NCBI RefSeq assembly: GCF_905147045.1
Contig: NC_065916.1
Coordinates: 4,132,468-4,196,467 of the forward strand
DNA length: 64,000 bases
Direction of reading: 5' to 3'
Source: Nymphalis io
Taxonomy: Eukaryota; Arthropoda; Insecta; Lepidoptera; Nymphalidae
Part shown: positions 19,803 to 30,541 of the stretch, in pieces
Numbering within the stretch: position 1 is the first letter of the stretch
Layout: the number at the start of each line of letters is the position of its first letter
Notes under the pieces: generated by a model
The model's database searches: none
What the model was told of the DNA's origin: nothing
The model's input: the letters and a program-made list of their open reading frames with translations, nothing else
Translations under genes and position numbers: made by a program

Positions 19803-20130
19803 AGGTCGAGATGGCCCAGTGGTAAGAACGCGTGTATCTTAACCGATGAACGTGGGTTCAAAACCGGGCAAGCACCTCTGAATTTTCATGTGCTTAATTT
19901 CTGTTATAATTCATCTCGTGCTTTTCGGTAAAGGAAAACATCGTGAGGAAACCTGCATGTGTCTGGAGCAGCGTGGTGGAATAAGCTGCTCCAGTGCGGT
20001 TTGGTAGAATACACATGTGGCAGAATTTCAGTGAAATTAGACACATGCAGGTTTCCTCACGATGTTTTCCTTCATCGTAAAGTACGAGATGAATTATAAT
20101 CACAAATTAAGTACATGAAAATTCAGTGGT
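19803..20130. mobile_element. SINE family B, head-to-head foldback
   Basis: 19803-19985 is a plus-strand SINE with tRNA-like head (GGTCGAGATGGCCCAGTGGT A box; CGTGGGTTCAAAACC B box). 19978-20130 is the same family on the minus strand, so GGAAAACATCGTGAGGAAAC occurs in both orientations and the two arms can pair over more than 80 bp. In the 56637 counterpart only one orientation is present. Confidence 0.8.
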
Positions 20131-20236
20131 GCCTGAACCATCTTGGCTGTTTTTTTTATATGCTAGCAATATTAGCACAGACTGTGCAATATAATATGTA
20201 ATGCGGTCATGAATTAAATTTGATTGAATGTAACAG

Positions 20237-20332
20237 GCATCCGTGCATGTCCTGAGACACTCCACGGCCATCTACCCAGGGTTCCAGTGCTCTGTGCATG
20301 TCGGGAACGTGCGTCAGACGGCCATTATCGAG
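20237..20332 (+). CDS. GTPase exon, domain 3
   Basis: 96 bp, 32 codons, phase 0 at both ends: ASVHVLRHSTAIYPGFQCSV then HVGNVRQTAIIE. It matches the GTPBP1/2 pattern V.VL.H.T.I.PG.Q...H.G...QTA. Acceptor AACAG|GC, donor GAG|GTAACG. Confidence 0.85.
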
Positions 20333-20436
20333 GTAACGAATACATACATCAAACTCACTTTGCGGAGTGGAATTAAATAGTTTAATTTTGGTATAGTTGA
20401 TGGTGTTGCGTAAAATACTTAAGTATGATAATGATA

Positions 20437-21104
20437 TTTATTTTTTATGTTATATTCCTGTTTAGCGGTAGAATATCTGATGAGTGGGTGGTACCTACCC
20501 AGGCGGGTTTGCACAATGCCCTTACCACCAGTTACCACACACACTTATAATATATTCTGCCGCCAAACAGCAATAGCATTGTTGTTGGTGAGTAAAACAG
20601 TGTAACTGCAGGCACGAGGGACATAACATCTTAGTTCCCAAGGTTGGTGACGCATTGGTGATGTAAGCGATGGTTAATATTTATTGCGGTGTCAATGTCT
20701 ATGGGCGGTGGTGACCACTTACCATCGGGTTGCTCATCTCATTGCTGACCACGGGCATATTTTTCGCTTTAGGGTATAATGTCTCCGAACATAGATAATA
20801 CACTGGTGGTAGGGCTTTGTGCAAGCTCGTCTGGGTAGGTACCACCCACTCATCAGATATTCTACCGCAAAACAGCAATACTTGATATTGTTGTGTTCCG
20901 GTTTGAAGGGTGAGTGAGCCAGTGTAATTACAGGCACAAGGGACATAAAATCTTAGTTCCCAAGGTTGGTGGCGCATTGGATATGTAAGCGATGGTTGAC
21001 ATTTCTTACAATGCCAATGTCTAAGAGCGTTGGTGACCACTTACCATCAGGTGGCCCATATGCTCGTCCGCCTTCCTTTTCTATAAAAAAAAAAAAAAAA
21101 AAAA
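20437..21104 (+). repeat. Interspersed repeat D, two partial copies with A tail
   Basis: Two successive copies of an abundant butterfly repeat (GATATTCTACCGC, GTACCTACCCAGGCGGG, CCAAGGTTGGTGACGC, GACCACTTACCATC, CATATGCTCGTCCGCCTTCC) ending in a 20-base A run immediately before the 21106 exon. The A tail suggests a SINE or LINE 3' end; I cannot name the family. Confidence 0.7.
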
Positions 21105-21105
21105 G

Positions 21106-21218
21106 AACAACGTGCTGAGGGCGGGCGAGGGGGCCTCCGTGCTGTTCAGGTTCGCCCGCTGTCCGGAGTACCTCGTGCGGGGCCGCCGGCTGCTGTTCAC
21201 GGCGGGGCTGGGGACCAG
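21106..21218 (+). CDS. GTPase exon, domain 3 end
   Basis: 113 bp: NNVLRAGEGASVLFRFARCP and EYLVRGRRLLFTAGLGTR, matching L..G..A.V.F.F...PEY...G....F..G. Ends in phase 2 at a GTACCG donor. The acceptor AG is formed by the last bases of a repeat D A-tail, so the original acceptor may have been replaced; the minus-strand copy at 55876-55985 has lost it. Confidence 0.75.
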
Positions 21219-21339
21219 GTACCGCTCAACGAACCCAACGATAACTTCTAATTACAGTTGAATTGTTGAGCCAACAAAGTATACAGACTCAGTGTTGGTA
21301 TCCGAGATCGCTAGCTCCACTGACTTTCACATATTTAAT

Positions 21340-21475
21340 TTATAAGTGTTCGGTGAAAGAAAATCATCCATGCATCGAAGCAGGTTGTGGAATAAGCTCA
21401 AACCTTCTCCTGAGAAGGAGAGGTTTTAGCCCAGCTGTGGGACATTTATATACTGTAACTGTTTTGAATCATGTT
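21340..21475 (+). mobile_element. SINE family B, 3' part
   Basis: TTCTCCTGAGAAGGAGAGG and TAGCCCAGCTGTGGGACATT match the 3' end of family B. The counterpart in reverse is at 55600-55740. Confidence 0.6.
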
Positions 21476-22789
21476 GGAATAAGTTTTGTTCTTAAGAAGA
21501 GATATCTTCGACCAACAGACACTTTTGTACTTTACTAGCAAAACCCGGAAGGTGGCTGTTAATGTGGTACAGCGCCATCTAGCGGCGTTACAACGAAGTG
21601 GATAGTATAAAAACATCCATGAGACATACATCTAAATTTCAACTATGATGGTGATTCAAACGGTCCGAACTCTATTAATCACAAACAGATACACAAACAG
21701 CCATTTTTATATATTAACGAAATTGTTTTGTTACTTATTTTGTGTTGATGAATTGAAACAAATACAAAATACATTTATAATATGATGTTAAAAAAAAGCA
21801 AATCAAGTACTGCAAGTAGCATTAGTAAACTTGAAATATACTCAATTAAATGAAGCTGAAGAGTTAATCCCCGGAGAGAATTTCTTTAAAAAAATGTTCC
21901 TCCTAAAAAATGTCTGACCTGAAAATATCCTATTTGATTTCATCTGACATTTAGGGGGAAAACCCCCAAGTTGGCAACACTGTATAAAAAAATGTGGACC
22001 ATCCATATAAACTTTCATATATTTAACACTAGGGGACAAATTTTTAATAAACCATCGTATGTGATCGAGCAAATTTTCACTCATAACTCATTTTTATTCA
22101 GTCAGTTAATTAATCAGTGTCAGAGTTTTTATTACGTATATTACATACATGCAAAACGTCTATGCTTATGTATAAATAATATTGCAATATATAAAGGCTT
22201 ATATATATATATACATATATATGAAAATATAATATGGAACTAATGGCTTCTTATGTATGTACACACATACATCCAATTTCTAGTTAATATTAAATAATTA
22301 TATAACTAGGTTTATGAAATAACGTACATACACAATGGATATTACATCTTGGTTCCTAATGTTGGTGGCACATTGACAATATAAATAACGGTTAATATTT
22401 CTTAAAACGCCAATGACGCGGTGGAGAATTACCACCAAAATTACATTAGCCTTCCTATTCGAAATTAAAAAAGAGAAACAGAAATCGCAACAGTAAAAGG
22501 TTATAAGTCTTTATATTTGAAAATATGTACATTCAAAAACATTAAATTCTTAGTTATACCATGTTTGCCTATCTACCCTTCCGTGATGCCACGGTGACAG
22601 GACTATGATAATCTTATCGTATGTTAAATTGTTACAATAATAACTTATTTAGAAGTTAGTTGACTTAAAATTTCAAATAAACTGAGATTTAAATTAAATA
22701 TTCTTATTTAAAATCAAAATAACACTATGTACGTGTTAATATTGTATTTAATACACCTTTTACAATTAGTTGAAATGTATATTTAGTAT

Positions 22790-24480
22790 ATTCCAATCGT
22801 AGGAGTAAATATAAACTAGCTTTATATTTCCATATCCCGTGATAGTCGCTAACAGCTCAGCTTAACTAATTTCTCGAATAAAACGCAATTTTTTCGCAAA
22901 TCCATAATGAATATCACAGATAACTCAAAATCTCGACCAATGATATCGCGCCAATTCAATGTCGGTTGTTAATTTGCCTTTGTCTACTCTTGTGGCTTTA
23001 ATACACTAGTTATTTTCTATTTAAATGAAATAACATATTTATATGCATACATATATAACGTAACTGTTTTTAAAATGATAATCACGCCCCAAGAAACAAA
23101 TCTTTAGGTTTGTATTTTTTTTTTTTTTTTGTTAATGGTAGCTCTTACAATGCCGATGTTACTTTTGCATTAAGCTGCGCTGATATGTAAGACTCCAATA
23201 AAAATTGATTATAAATTTAAAACAATAATGTTGTACGGTAAAATAATTTTTGTATTTATTTAAAAAAAAAACATGCTTAGCATTTTAAAAACACAAACGT
23301 CATGACGCCATTTTGAATTACAATTTTGGCGCCATTAATATAATCACTACCTCAAGAGGTAAACCAAAATTAGCTTTCATATTTTTGTATTTAAACTTTG
23401 TACATTAAATGATATATCCAGTTCCTGTTTATAAATTGCAATTTTAAGTTAATGATACATATTTATATAACATTACGATATCTAACTATCAATGATCGGA
23501 TTATTTAATGCCGATTTTACTTTAGACGATATGACATTGACTTTTTATGATTTGTATTAATTAATATTTATATAGCTATCTGTGGTATCGATATTAATTA
23601 AACTACAATAATATTAAACATAAGTTAATAAAAACAATTAATGGTTGATAAGTATGGGATAAATCGTTTTTCAATATAGCCCTTATATTATAATAATAAG
23701 ATTTTTAATAATAGCAATAAGATTTTTTTTAAACAAAGATAATTAGTATCATTTACGTTTTTGGTCTAAGAAAACGTGTCGCGTTAAAAGTTATTTTTTT
23801 AAATAAAAAAACATATTTAAACCTTTACTAACCTGATTATTGTATTACACATAACAAATTTAAAAAAATTGCAGCATAAAGTAATGTTAATTATATATAA
23901 ATTAAAAAATAAACATCCAGGTATTTAGGTATAAGTTGTAATAACTCGGTCATATTTTTTTGAGAACTTCAGGCATTATAAGCACGAACTATTCCCGTCA
24001 ATCATATTCTGATCAGTTATAAATATAAATGAAATTTCGTCTATTACCTAACTTATGCAATACTAAATTTGAATATGTACCAAAACAAAATTATATATTA
24101 CTATTTTGGTAAATTTTTACAAAATTGAAGCGATTCATCACTGCTTGAAAATTATATTTTATTCTTATTAGGCGCCATTTTGAATATATAAGGAATGACC
24201 TGTGTTTAAGACTCTGCGGCAACATGAATGAAAAAACATACCGCTAAGCTAAATAACAATAATTATTAAGAGAATAGCAGACCTAACATCAAAAATAGCA
24301 TTTGTGTGATAACCATCCTCAAGAATATTAAAAAATGCTCTGTTATGTCATAATCTGTTATTTTGAAAAGACCCCATTTTCAAATTCGTATTGTGTTATT
24401 TAAATTTATTAAAATATTATATATTTTTAAACATAATCATGACGCCATTTTAAATTTAAATTTTAAAGAATCAATTAGTT
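22790..24480. other. AT-rich DNA, no gene seen
   Basis: About 1.7 kb of low-GC sequence with a T run near 23110-23125, the only large stretch of the window with no recognisable transposon, exon or duplicate within the window. Phrases such as ATTTTGAATTACAATTTTGGCGCC near 23310 recur in weaker form near 24170 (GGCGCCATTTTGAATA) and 24440, suggesting an old dispersed repeat. Confidence 0.5.
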
Positions 24481-24493
24481 TCAATTATAATCA

Positions 24494-26547
24494 ATGCTGT
24501 TTCTCACGGAGACGCAAATACTCCGCCCTGCCGACACCAGCTACCTTAACTATCCCGGCTACATGCTAGAAGAATCTTTTAAAGCGAAAGCCGGAGTATG
24601 CTTGTTCGTCAGGGCGGGTGTTTGTTATCACCGATTGCGCTGCTTGGAGGACCCCTCCTTCTTCATGTTGGTGGTACATGTGGACCTGGTTCGTCACAAT
24701 GGTGACTTGGAGACAAGCCGATTATTTGACCATCTTAGTCGGGTGGCAGATGCTGCGCAAGAGCAGTTTCCTAACGCGGAATTGGTGTTTTTGGGGGATT
24801 TTAATGCTCACCATGAATCATGGTTGAAATCCCTCAAAACTGACCATGCTGGAAGAACTGCTCATGCTTTTGCTCTCACACACGACCTGACCCAACTGCT
24901 TGATCAGCCCACCAGGATCCCAGACATTGATGGGCAAGCGCCTTCTCTACTGGATCTTCTGCTGACTTCTCACCCGGTGGAATATCAGGTTGTGGTTCAA
25001 GCTCCACTTGGTTCTTCGGATCACGGCCTTATATCTACCAAAGTGCCACAGGCCAAGCTGCCGCCATCAGCGGTATGCAAACGTCGCGTTTGGCACTATA
25101 AGTCGGCAGATTGGGACGGTATGCGCGATTACTATGCGTCAGTCCCTTGGAAGGAACGTTGCTTCAGTGGGAATGACCCGACAGCTAGTGCCGCTGCTGT
25201 TGCTGATGAGATCATGTTAGGAATGGAATACTACATTCCTACCTCAGATCTCATCAATAGGGGTACGCGTAACCGTTGGTTCACTCGTGAATGTGCCGAC
25301 GCTGTATCATCTAAGCGGGCGGCATATCGCACGTGGATCAACGGCTGCATTAGCGGGGCATCTAACATTGACTCACTGAAAGCAAACTACAATAAAAATT
25401 CCAAGTCCTGTAGGAAGGCATACACGAGAGCGGATGCACAGCGCATTGTACAGATTGGTCATGACCTTATTTCGCATCCTAGGGGCTCCCGTAGCTTCTG
25501 GCGTCTGACCAAGTCTGTGCAAAACAATTTCTGCCAACCTTCGCTGCCACCGCTCAGAAATCCGGACGGATCGCTAGCTCACAGTGCGCAGGAGAAAGCC
25601 GACCTCCTGGCTAAACTCTTTGCCGACAACTCTGTGATCGATGATTGTAGTGCGCAGCCACCAACAATACCTTCATGTGGCCACACGATGCCTGACATCA
25701 AAATCAGGCAACGTGATGTGCGTGCGGAGCTGCAATCACTTGATATACGGAAAGCTAGCGGTCCTGATGGAATACCAGCCATTGTGCTGAAGAAAAGCGG
25801 GGCGGAGCTGTCTCCTGTGTTAACGCGCCTGTTCCAACTTTCTCTTTCTTCGGGATGTGTGCCGGAGGCTTGGAGAAGAGCTAATGTGCAAGCGGTTCCC
25901 AAAAAAGGGGATCGGTCTGACCCGGCAAATTATCGACCAATAGCTATCACCTCAGTACTTTGTAAGGTGATTGAAGGGATTCTAAGCAACCAACTGATCC
26001 ATTACCTAGAAGATCACTGTCTAATTAATGATCGTCAGTACGGGTTTCGACCAAAACGGTCCACAGGTGATCTTCTAGCGTACGTAACACACCTCTGGGA
26101 TGAAGCTATCGACAAGCATGGAGAATCGTTGTCTGTCAGCCTCGATATCTCCAAGGCTTTCGACAGGGTCTGGCACAGAAGTCTTCTCTTCAAGCTACTG
26201 GCATATGGTCTGCCTGCTCAGCTATGCACCTGGATTGCCAGCTTCCTACACAAGCGTAGCCTTCGTGTTTTAGTAGATGGTTGCGCTTCACAATTCTATG
26301 TAGTGAATGCTGGGGTCCCCCAGGGATCTGTGCTATCTCCCACACTCTTTCTTTTGCATATCAATGATATGCTCTCCCTTGGGAACATACATTGCTATGC
26401 AGATGATAGTACAGTGCATGGTGAATACCACGGACGCGCAGTGGCTGGGCGGGCGGAAACTGAGGAGAGGCGGGAGAATCTTGTCATTGAACTCGATAGG
26501 ACGTTAGAGCTCATTGCCAAATGGGGTTCTGATAATCTTGTTAAAAA
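24494..26547 (+). pseudogene. Jockey-superfamily LINE ORF2 (EN + RT), 3' end missing
   Basis: About 685 LINE codons in one open frame. Endonuclease: FLTETQILRP at the start, LVFLGDFNAHHESW, LLDLLLTS and SSDHGLISTKV. RT: DPANYRPIAITSVLCKVIEG, QYGFRPKRSTGDLL, SLDISKAFDRVWHR (A), GVPQGSVLSPTLFLLHINDM (B), CYADDSTVHG (catalytic). It breaks off after WGSDNLV, and the last 23 codons of the ORF are 89-bp repeat sequence read by chance. The missing thumb and C-terminus are present in the related minus-strand copy at 28340-29886. 5' truncated just before the first EN motif. Confidence 0.9.
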
Positions 26548-26740
26548 AGTTAGGATTACAGTGTTAATGTACCAGGAGATCATAAACAGTGTGTCGGTCT
26601 TACCTAACGATTAGATTAAAAGAGTCAATTAGTTCCAGTTAGGATTACAGTGTAAATGTACCAGGAGATCATAAACAGTGAGTCGGTCTCACCGAACGAT
26701 TAGAATAAAAGAGTCATTTAGTTTCAGTTAGGATTACAGT
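26548..26740 (+). repeat. 89-bp tandem repeat, about two units
   Basis: Two units (GTTAGGATTACAGTGTTAAT, then GTCGGTCTTACCTAACG and GTCGGTCTCACCGAACG variants) abutting the broken LINE at left and a SINE A at right. Confidence 0.85.
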
Positions 26741-26945
26741 GTTTGCATTTGTGTGCATGAGCATGTCTGTTTGTCCTGAGTCTGGGTGTAATTTTCTGTA
26801 TAAATATGTATTTACATAAGAAAAGTAGTATATGTAGTATATCAGTTGTCTGGTTTCCATAGCACGAGTTTTGTACAAGCTTAATTTGGGATCAGATGGC
26901 CGTGTGTGAAAAATGTCCCAGGATGTTTTTATTATTAGTTTCAAA
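26741..26945 (+). mobile_element. SINE family A, lacking the tRNA head
   Basis: Begins at GTTTGCATTTGTGTGCATGA within the body and continues through GTCTGTTTGTCCTGAGTCTG and GATCAGATGGCCGTGTGTG to an ATT-rich end. Confidence 0.75.
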
Positions 26946-27480
26946 GATTTATATTATTAAAAAAAATACCTTTGATATCACACAACGGTTATTAATTGAT
27001 ATAAAACAAACACTTTATTAGGAAAACATTTTCCTTGTTCGAAATATTTTATTAAATCGAAGGTTTTAAAAATATGCTAATTTTGATTTTTAACGCTGAT
27101 AAAACGCAACCACGAGCTACAGTGTGTGCTTTCACACAGACCCTGTGGTCTTGACAGCTCAACGCCACGAGGTAATTCATTTTATAACACGGATTAAAAA
27201 AAAACTGTGTTTTTATATGTCGTTTAAGCAATATATATGTATATTCGATTTGAGCGTGTAATACAAACAATTTTATTGAGGTTGTGCTCGTGAAATATAT
27301 CGATGCGATGCTCGTAGTTCCACTCGGGGCCGATAGGTGGCGCCGTTTCGAGTGACGTACAACGTTAAGCGGCATGTCAAAAGCATAATAATGCCCCGGA
27401 TACACACGTGTGGAGCTGTTAGTTAGCGAATCGTTTAATTAAAATGAATTTTAATAGGCGATTGACATTCAGCGAGATAA
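26946..27480. other. Non-coding, no gene seen
   Basis: Mixed-composition DNA; short ORFs on the minus strand have no recognisable features. It may be intron of the GTPase fragment. Confidence 0.4.
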
Positions 27481-27484
27481 TTTT

Positions 27485-27775
27485 TTTTTTATAGAATAGG
27501 AAGACGGACGAGCATATGGGCCACCCGATGGGAAGTGGTCTCTAACGCCCATAGACATAGGCATTGTAAGAAATGTTAATCATCGCTCACATCATCAATG
27601 CGCCACCAACCTCGGGAACTAAGATGCTATATCCCCCGTGCCTGTATTTACACTGGCTCACTCACCCTTCAAACCGCAACACAACAATACCGAGTACCGC
27701 TGGTCTGCGGTAGAATATCTGACGAGGCACCCCCTCGTACCCGGACGGGCTCGCACAAAGCTCTCCCATCAGTAA
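27485..27775 (-). repeat. Interspersed repeat D
   Basis: T run, then GACGAGCATATGGGCCACCC, TCTAACGCCCATAGACAT, CGCCACCAACCTCGGGAAC, GCGGTAGAATATCTGACGAG: the complement of the repeat at 20437-21104, with its A-tail end at the left. Confidence 0.75.
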
Positions 27776-27829
27776 AAATATATCGTATTGTCACCCCGAC
27801 ACCTCAACACGTGCCCCCCCCCCCCGCAG

Positions 27830-27947
27830 CTGAAGTGGTGGCTGCGCTCGGGCGGCGGCGCGGCGGTGTACGTGGTGGGCGTGCGCGACTGCGGTGCGCT
27901 GCGCGGGCTGCGGGCAGGCGCGCTGCGGGCGTCGCTGCGCGCGCTGT
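27830..27947 (+). pseudogene. GTPase exon, N-terminal region
   Basis: Acceptor CCCGCAG after a C run, then LKWWLRSGGGAAVYVVGVRD and CGALRGLRAGALRASLRAL. The pattern LKW.L..G.G.A.Y.VGV.D.G.L.GL....L..SL..L is that of the region preceding the P-loop in GTPBP1/2. It lies downstream of, and on the same strand as, the C-terminal exons at 17.7-21.2 kb, so it belongs to a different copy or to a scrambled gene. The donor is not obvious (GTGTGT near 27946). Confidence 0.75.
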
Positions 27948-28339
27948 GTGTTGCATTGTTTGTTTTTGTTTCCGTTATCAATAGTACTTCGGCATCTTTA
28001 TATGGTACTGGATTAGCGTTCTCCTCATAAAGAATGGTTGCCACATATATTTCTATGTTACCCTCTTGACTCGGAATCTAATAATATTATAAATTCATGA
28101 AGAATGTTAAATCATGTTGTCGTTAGAAAACTATAAATAGGATAACGAATAAATTAAAATAACATATATACATATAACGAAGCACTTTAGTTTATTAATG
28201 GACTCCGTATTTATTTGTTTCATTGTCGACGAGTCGATATTTTTTATCGAATATCGGGACTTTTTTTGGCCGATGCTTTCAGCACTTACATGATAAATAA
28301 TTATAGGTTATGAATAATAAAAACTGGAAAATCATATTA
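27948..28339. other. Non-coding, no gene seen
   Basis: AT-rich intron-like DNA between a GTPase exon and the minus-strand LINE; nothing recognisable. Confidence 0.4.
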
Positions 28340-29883
28340 TCTTTAGGATTTTTTTTTTATATTCGCCGGGAGGGCAAATGACTCTACTCCACCTGATGGT
28401 AAGTGGTAGTAGAGTCCAAACGCGACGACGGCCAGTGCAGACGGGAAAAACGTTTTGCACTAGCCGCCTTCGCCTTGAAAAATGCCTCTTCACGCCTCGT
28501 TTGAAGGAACCCGGGTTGTAAGAGGAGGGGATCACGTGAGCTGGTAAGGAATTCCATTTTTTGGAAGTGCGACAAAGAAAGGAGTTGCCAAATTTCTTTG
28601 TTCGCGATGGAATTGATGTCACAGTTAGGCGGTGACATCGAGAACCAGCTCGCGTGGACTTAAGAAGGAAGGGGGAAGCAGGAATTAGAGAGAATAATTC
28701 CTCAGAGCACTCGCCGTGATACAGTCGATAGAAAGCGCTCAGTGCTGCTATCTCACGACGCAATTGTAAAGGTTCAAGGGTGTTTGTGACCTTTACGTCG
28801 CCAATAATGCGTACGGCACGTCGCTGCAACCGGTCCAAGGCCTCAAGTAGGTACTTAGCGGAGCCATCCCAAAGGTGCGAGCAATATTCCACGCAAGACC
28901 GTACCTGTGTTTTGTACAGCAGGCACAGTTGTTGTGGCGTGAAAAAGCGCCGCACATTGTTCAGAACTCCGAGTTTCCGTGAAGCTGTTTTTATAACAGC
29001 CTCGATGTAATCCCTTGGACTAAGGTCGCAGCGAACGTCAATCCCCAGCATGGCGATTTTGCTTTGCATCACCAGCGGAGTACCACAGAGGGAGGGAAGA
29101 GGGGAAAATGTTGACTTTTTCGCCGTGAGAGCGCATACCTGTGTTTTACTTGGCATTAAACTCAACAAGATTATCAGAGCCCCATTTGGCGATGAGCTCT
29201 AACGTCCTATCGAGTTCAATGACAAGATTCTCCCGCCTCTCCTCAGTTTCCGCCCGCCCAGCCACTGCGCGTCCGTGGTATCCACCATGCACTGTACTAT
29301 CATCTGCATAGCAATGTATGTTCCCAAGGGAGAGCATATCATTGATATGCAAAAGAAAGAGTGTGGGAGATAGCACAGATCCCTGGGGGACCCCAGCATT
29401 TGCTACATAGAATTGTGAAGCGCAACCATCTACTAAAACACGAAGGCTACGCTTGTGTAGGAAGCTGGCAATCCAGGTGCATAGCTGAGCAGGCAGACCA
29501 TATGCCGGTAGCTTGGAGAGAAGACTTCTGTGCCAGACCCTGTCGAAAGCCTTGGAGATATCGAGGCTGACAGCCAACGATTCTCCATGCTTGTCGATAG
29601 CTTCACCCCAGAGGTGTGTTACGTACGCTAGAAGATCACCTGTGGACCGTTTTGGTCGAAACCCGTACTGACGATCATTAATAAGACAGTGATCTTCTAG
29701 GTAATGGATCAGTTGGTTGTTTAAAATCCGTTCCATCACCTTACAAAGTACTGAGGTGATAGCTATTGGCCGATAATTTGCCGGGTCAGACCGATCCCCT
29801 TTTTTGGGAACCGATGGCACATTAGCTCTTCTCCAAGCCTCCGGCACACTTCTCGAAGAGAGAGAAAGTTGGAACAGGCGCGT
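28340..29883 (-). pseudogene. LINE RT with C-terminal domain, one frameshift
   Basis: RT palm complete: SLDISKAFDRVWHRSLLSKL, ANAGVPQGSVLSPTLF, CYADDSTVHGGYHG. A one-base frameshift near 29150 separates NLVEFNAK from SKTQVCALTAKK. The thumb and C-terminal region follow (LGIDVRCDLSPRDYIEAVIK, VEYCSHLWDGSAKYLLEALD, LQRRAVRIIGD, KKWNSLPAHVIPSSYNPGSF), the usual ending of Jockey-type ORF2. It shows what the plus-strand copy at 24494 lacks. Confidence 0.88.
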
Positions 29884-29886
29884 TTT
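28340..29886 (-). mobile_element. Jockey-superfamily LINE, 5'-truncated, minus strand
   Basis: Same family as 24494-26547 (long nearly identical stretches). Read on the minus strand it starts inside the RT (RLFQLSLSS, PEAWRRANVPSVPKKGDRSD) and runs through the C-terminus to an A-rich tail (TATAAAAAAAA near 28350). A typical 5'-truncated insertion; the flanks are intron-like and no clear target duplication was found by eye. Confidence 0.9.
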
Positions 29887-30299
29887 AATGCGATATAAGG
29901 TTCCGTCATGCTATGGCATAAATAAACATCACTGAGAAACTATATTTTGAGACAAAATAGTCGTACTTACGCGTGAAAACACACGCCGGCAATTTTCTTC
30001 TTGCTGTCGCTTTAACATGAAATAATACGACACTGCACCATTGTATAACCATCGATATGATATAAGGATTGTTTCTCGGCCTTTACACTGGATTAGAATC
30101 GTTTTCTAACATTATTATCTTATATTTAATAAGCGAAAATTGAACATAAAACACAATGAACGCACCAACTGTCAAGTTTGTTTCGCTACTTAAGTAGCGA
30201 AACAAACACCAACACTGGTTACACGATAAGGGTCAAAAGATTTGATAATTCTATCTCAGTCTATACCTGTCTACGCTACAGTACGTACTCGGTTCGCAG
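29887..30299. other. Intron-like DNA with a perfect 32-bp palindrome
   Basis: AT-rich sequence leading to the 30300 exon. Contains a perfect 32-bp palindrome at 30176-30207 centred on CTTAAG (half site GTTTGTTTCGCTACTT). Confidence 0.6.
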
Positions 30300-30393
30300 C
30301 TGGCGGACACGCAGCAGAGCGTCGAGCTGCGGGTCGCGGTGATGGGGGCGAACGAGGCGGGCAAGTCGACGCTCATAGGCGTTCTCACTCAAG
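30300..30393 (+). pseudogene. GTPase exon with P-loop (G1)
   Basis: 94 bp, acceptor TTCGCAG, donor CAAG|GTACG: LADTQQSVELRVAVMGANEA then GKSTLIGVLTQ. GxxxxGKS is the Walker A/P-loop that binds nucleotide phosphates; the VAV.G...AGKSTL.GVLT context is diagnostic for GTPBP1/2 relatives. It ends in phase 1, whereas the G3 exon copies start in phase 0, so at least one exon (switch I region) is not represented. Confidence 0.85.
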
Positions 30394-30461
30394 GTACGTT
30401 CTTTATTATCTTGTTGAAGTCGTGAGTTCTAGTAACTACATTAAATATTGAGTATTTAATT

Positions 30462-30541
30462 ACAGGCACAAGGGACATAACATCTTAGTTCCCAAGGTTG
30501 GTGGCGCATTGGCGATGTAAGCGATGGTTAACATTTCTTGC
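30462..30541 (+). repeat. Interspersed repeat D, fragment
   Basis: TTACAGGCACAAGGGACATA, CCCAAGGTTGGTGGCGC, GCGATGGTTAACATTTCTT; it ends where the LTR-element fragment begins. Confidence 0.7.

Larger units (their letters stand above)
17736..21218 (+). pseudogene. GTPBP1/GTPBP2-type GTPase, partial gene copy (six exons)
   Basis: Six exons with GT/AG borders: 17736-17900, 18919-19040, 19121-19235, 19306-19535, 20237-20332, 21106-21218. Together they cover the G3 box and domains 2 and 3 of a translational-GTPase-like protein of the GTPBP1/2 family. Exon phases agree from the second exon on, and each is open. Between the first two the phases disagree and the segment with the NKxD guanine-specificity box is missing; the P-loop and N-terminal exons are absent upstream. 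So this is a gene fragment, although its exons show little decay. Family assignment is by motif recognition only. Confidence 0.8.
19895..22785 (-). repeat. Duplicated segment S, copy 2 (inverted)
   Basis: Reverse complement of 54180-57130 and, with gaps, of 10884-12945. It includes the 990-bp part missing from copy 1. It carries two GTPase exons in plus orientation. At the far end the similarity stops near 22782. Confidence 0.85.

Noticed and set aside
20699..21040. 113-codon minus-strand ORF
   Set aside because: Lies entirely in interspersed repeat D and recurs as fragments in its other copies; not a gene.
27769..28044. GC-rich ORFs on both strands over the N-terminal GTPase exon
   Set aside because: They extend through splice borders and the C run; only the frame beginning LKWWLRSGG matches the protein family.
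24494..29886. Plus- and minus-strand Jockey LINE pieces as two halves of one inverted element
   Set aside because: Both contain the same RT stretch of about 0.7 kb (from SLSS..PEAWRRAN to WGSDNLV), so they are two overlapping copies, not one broken element.
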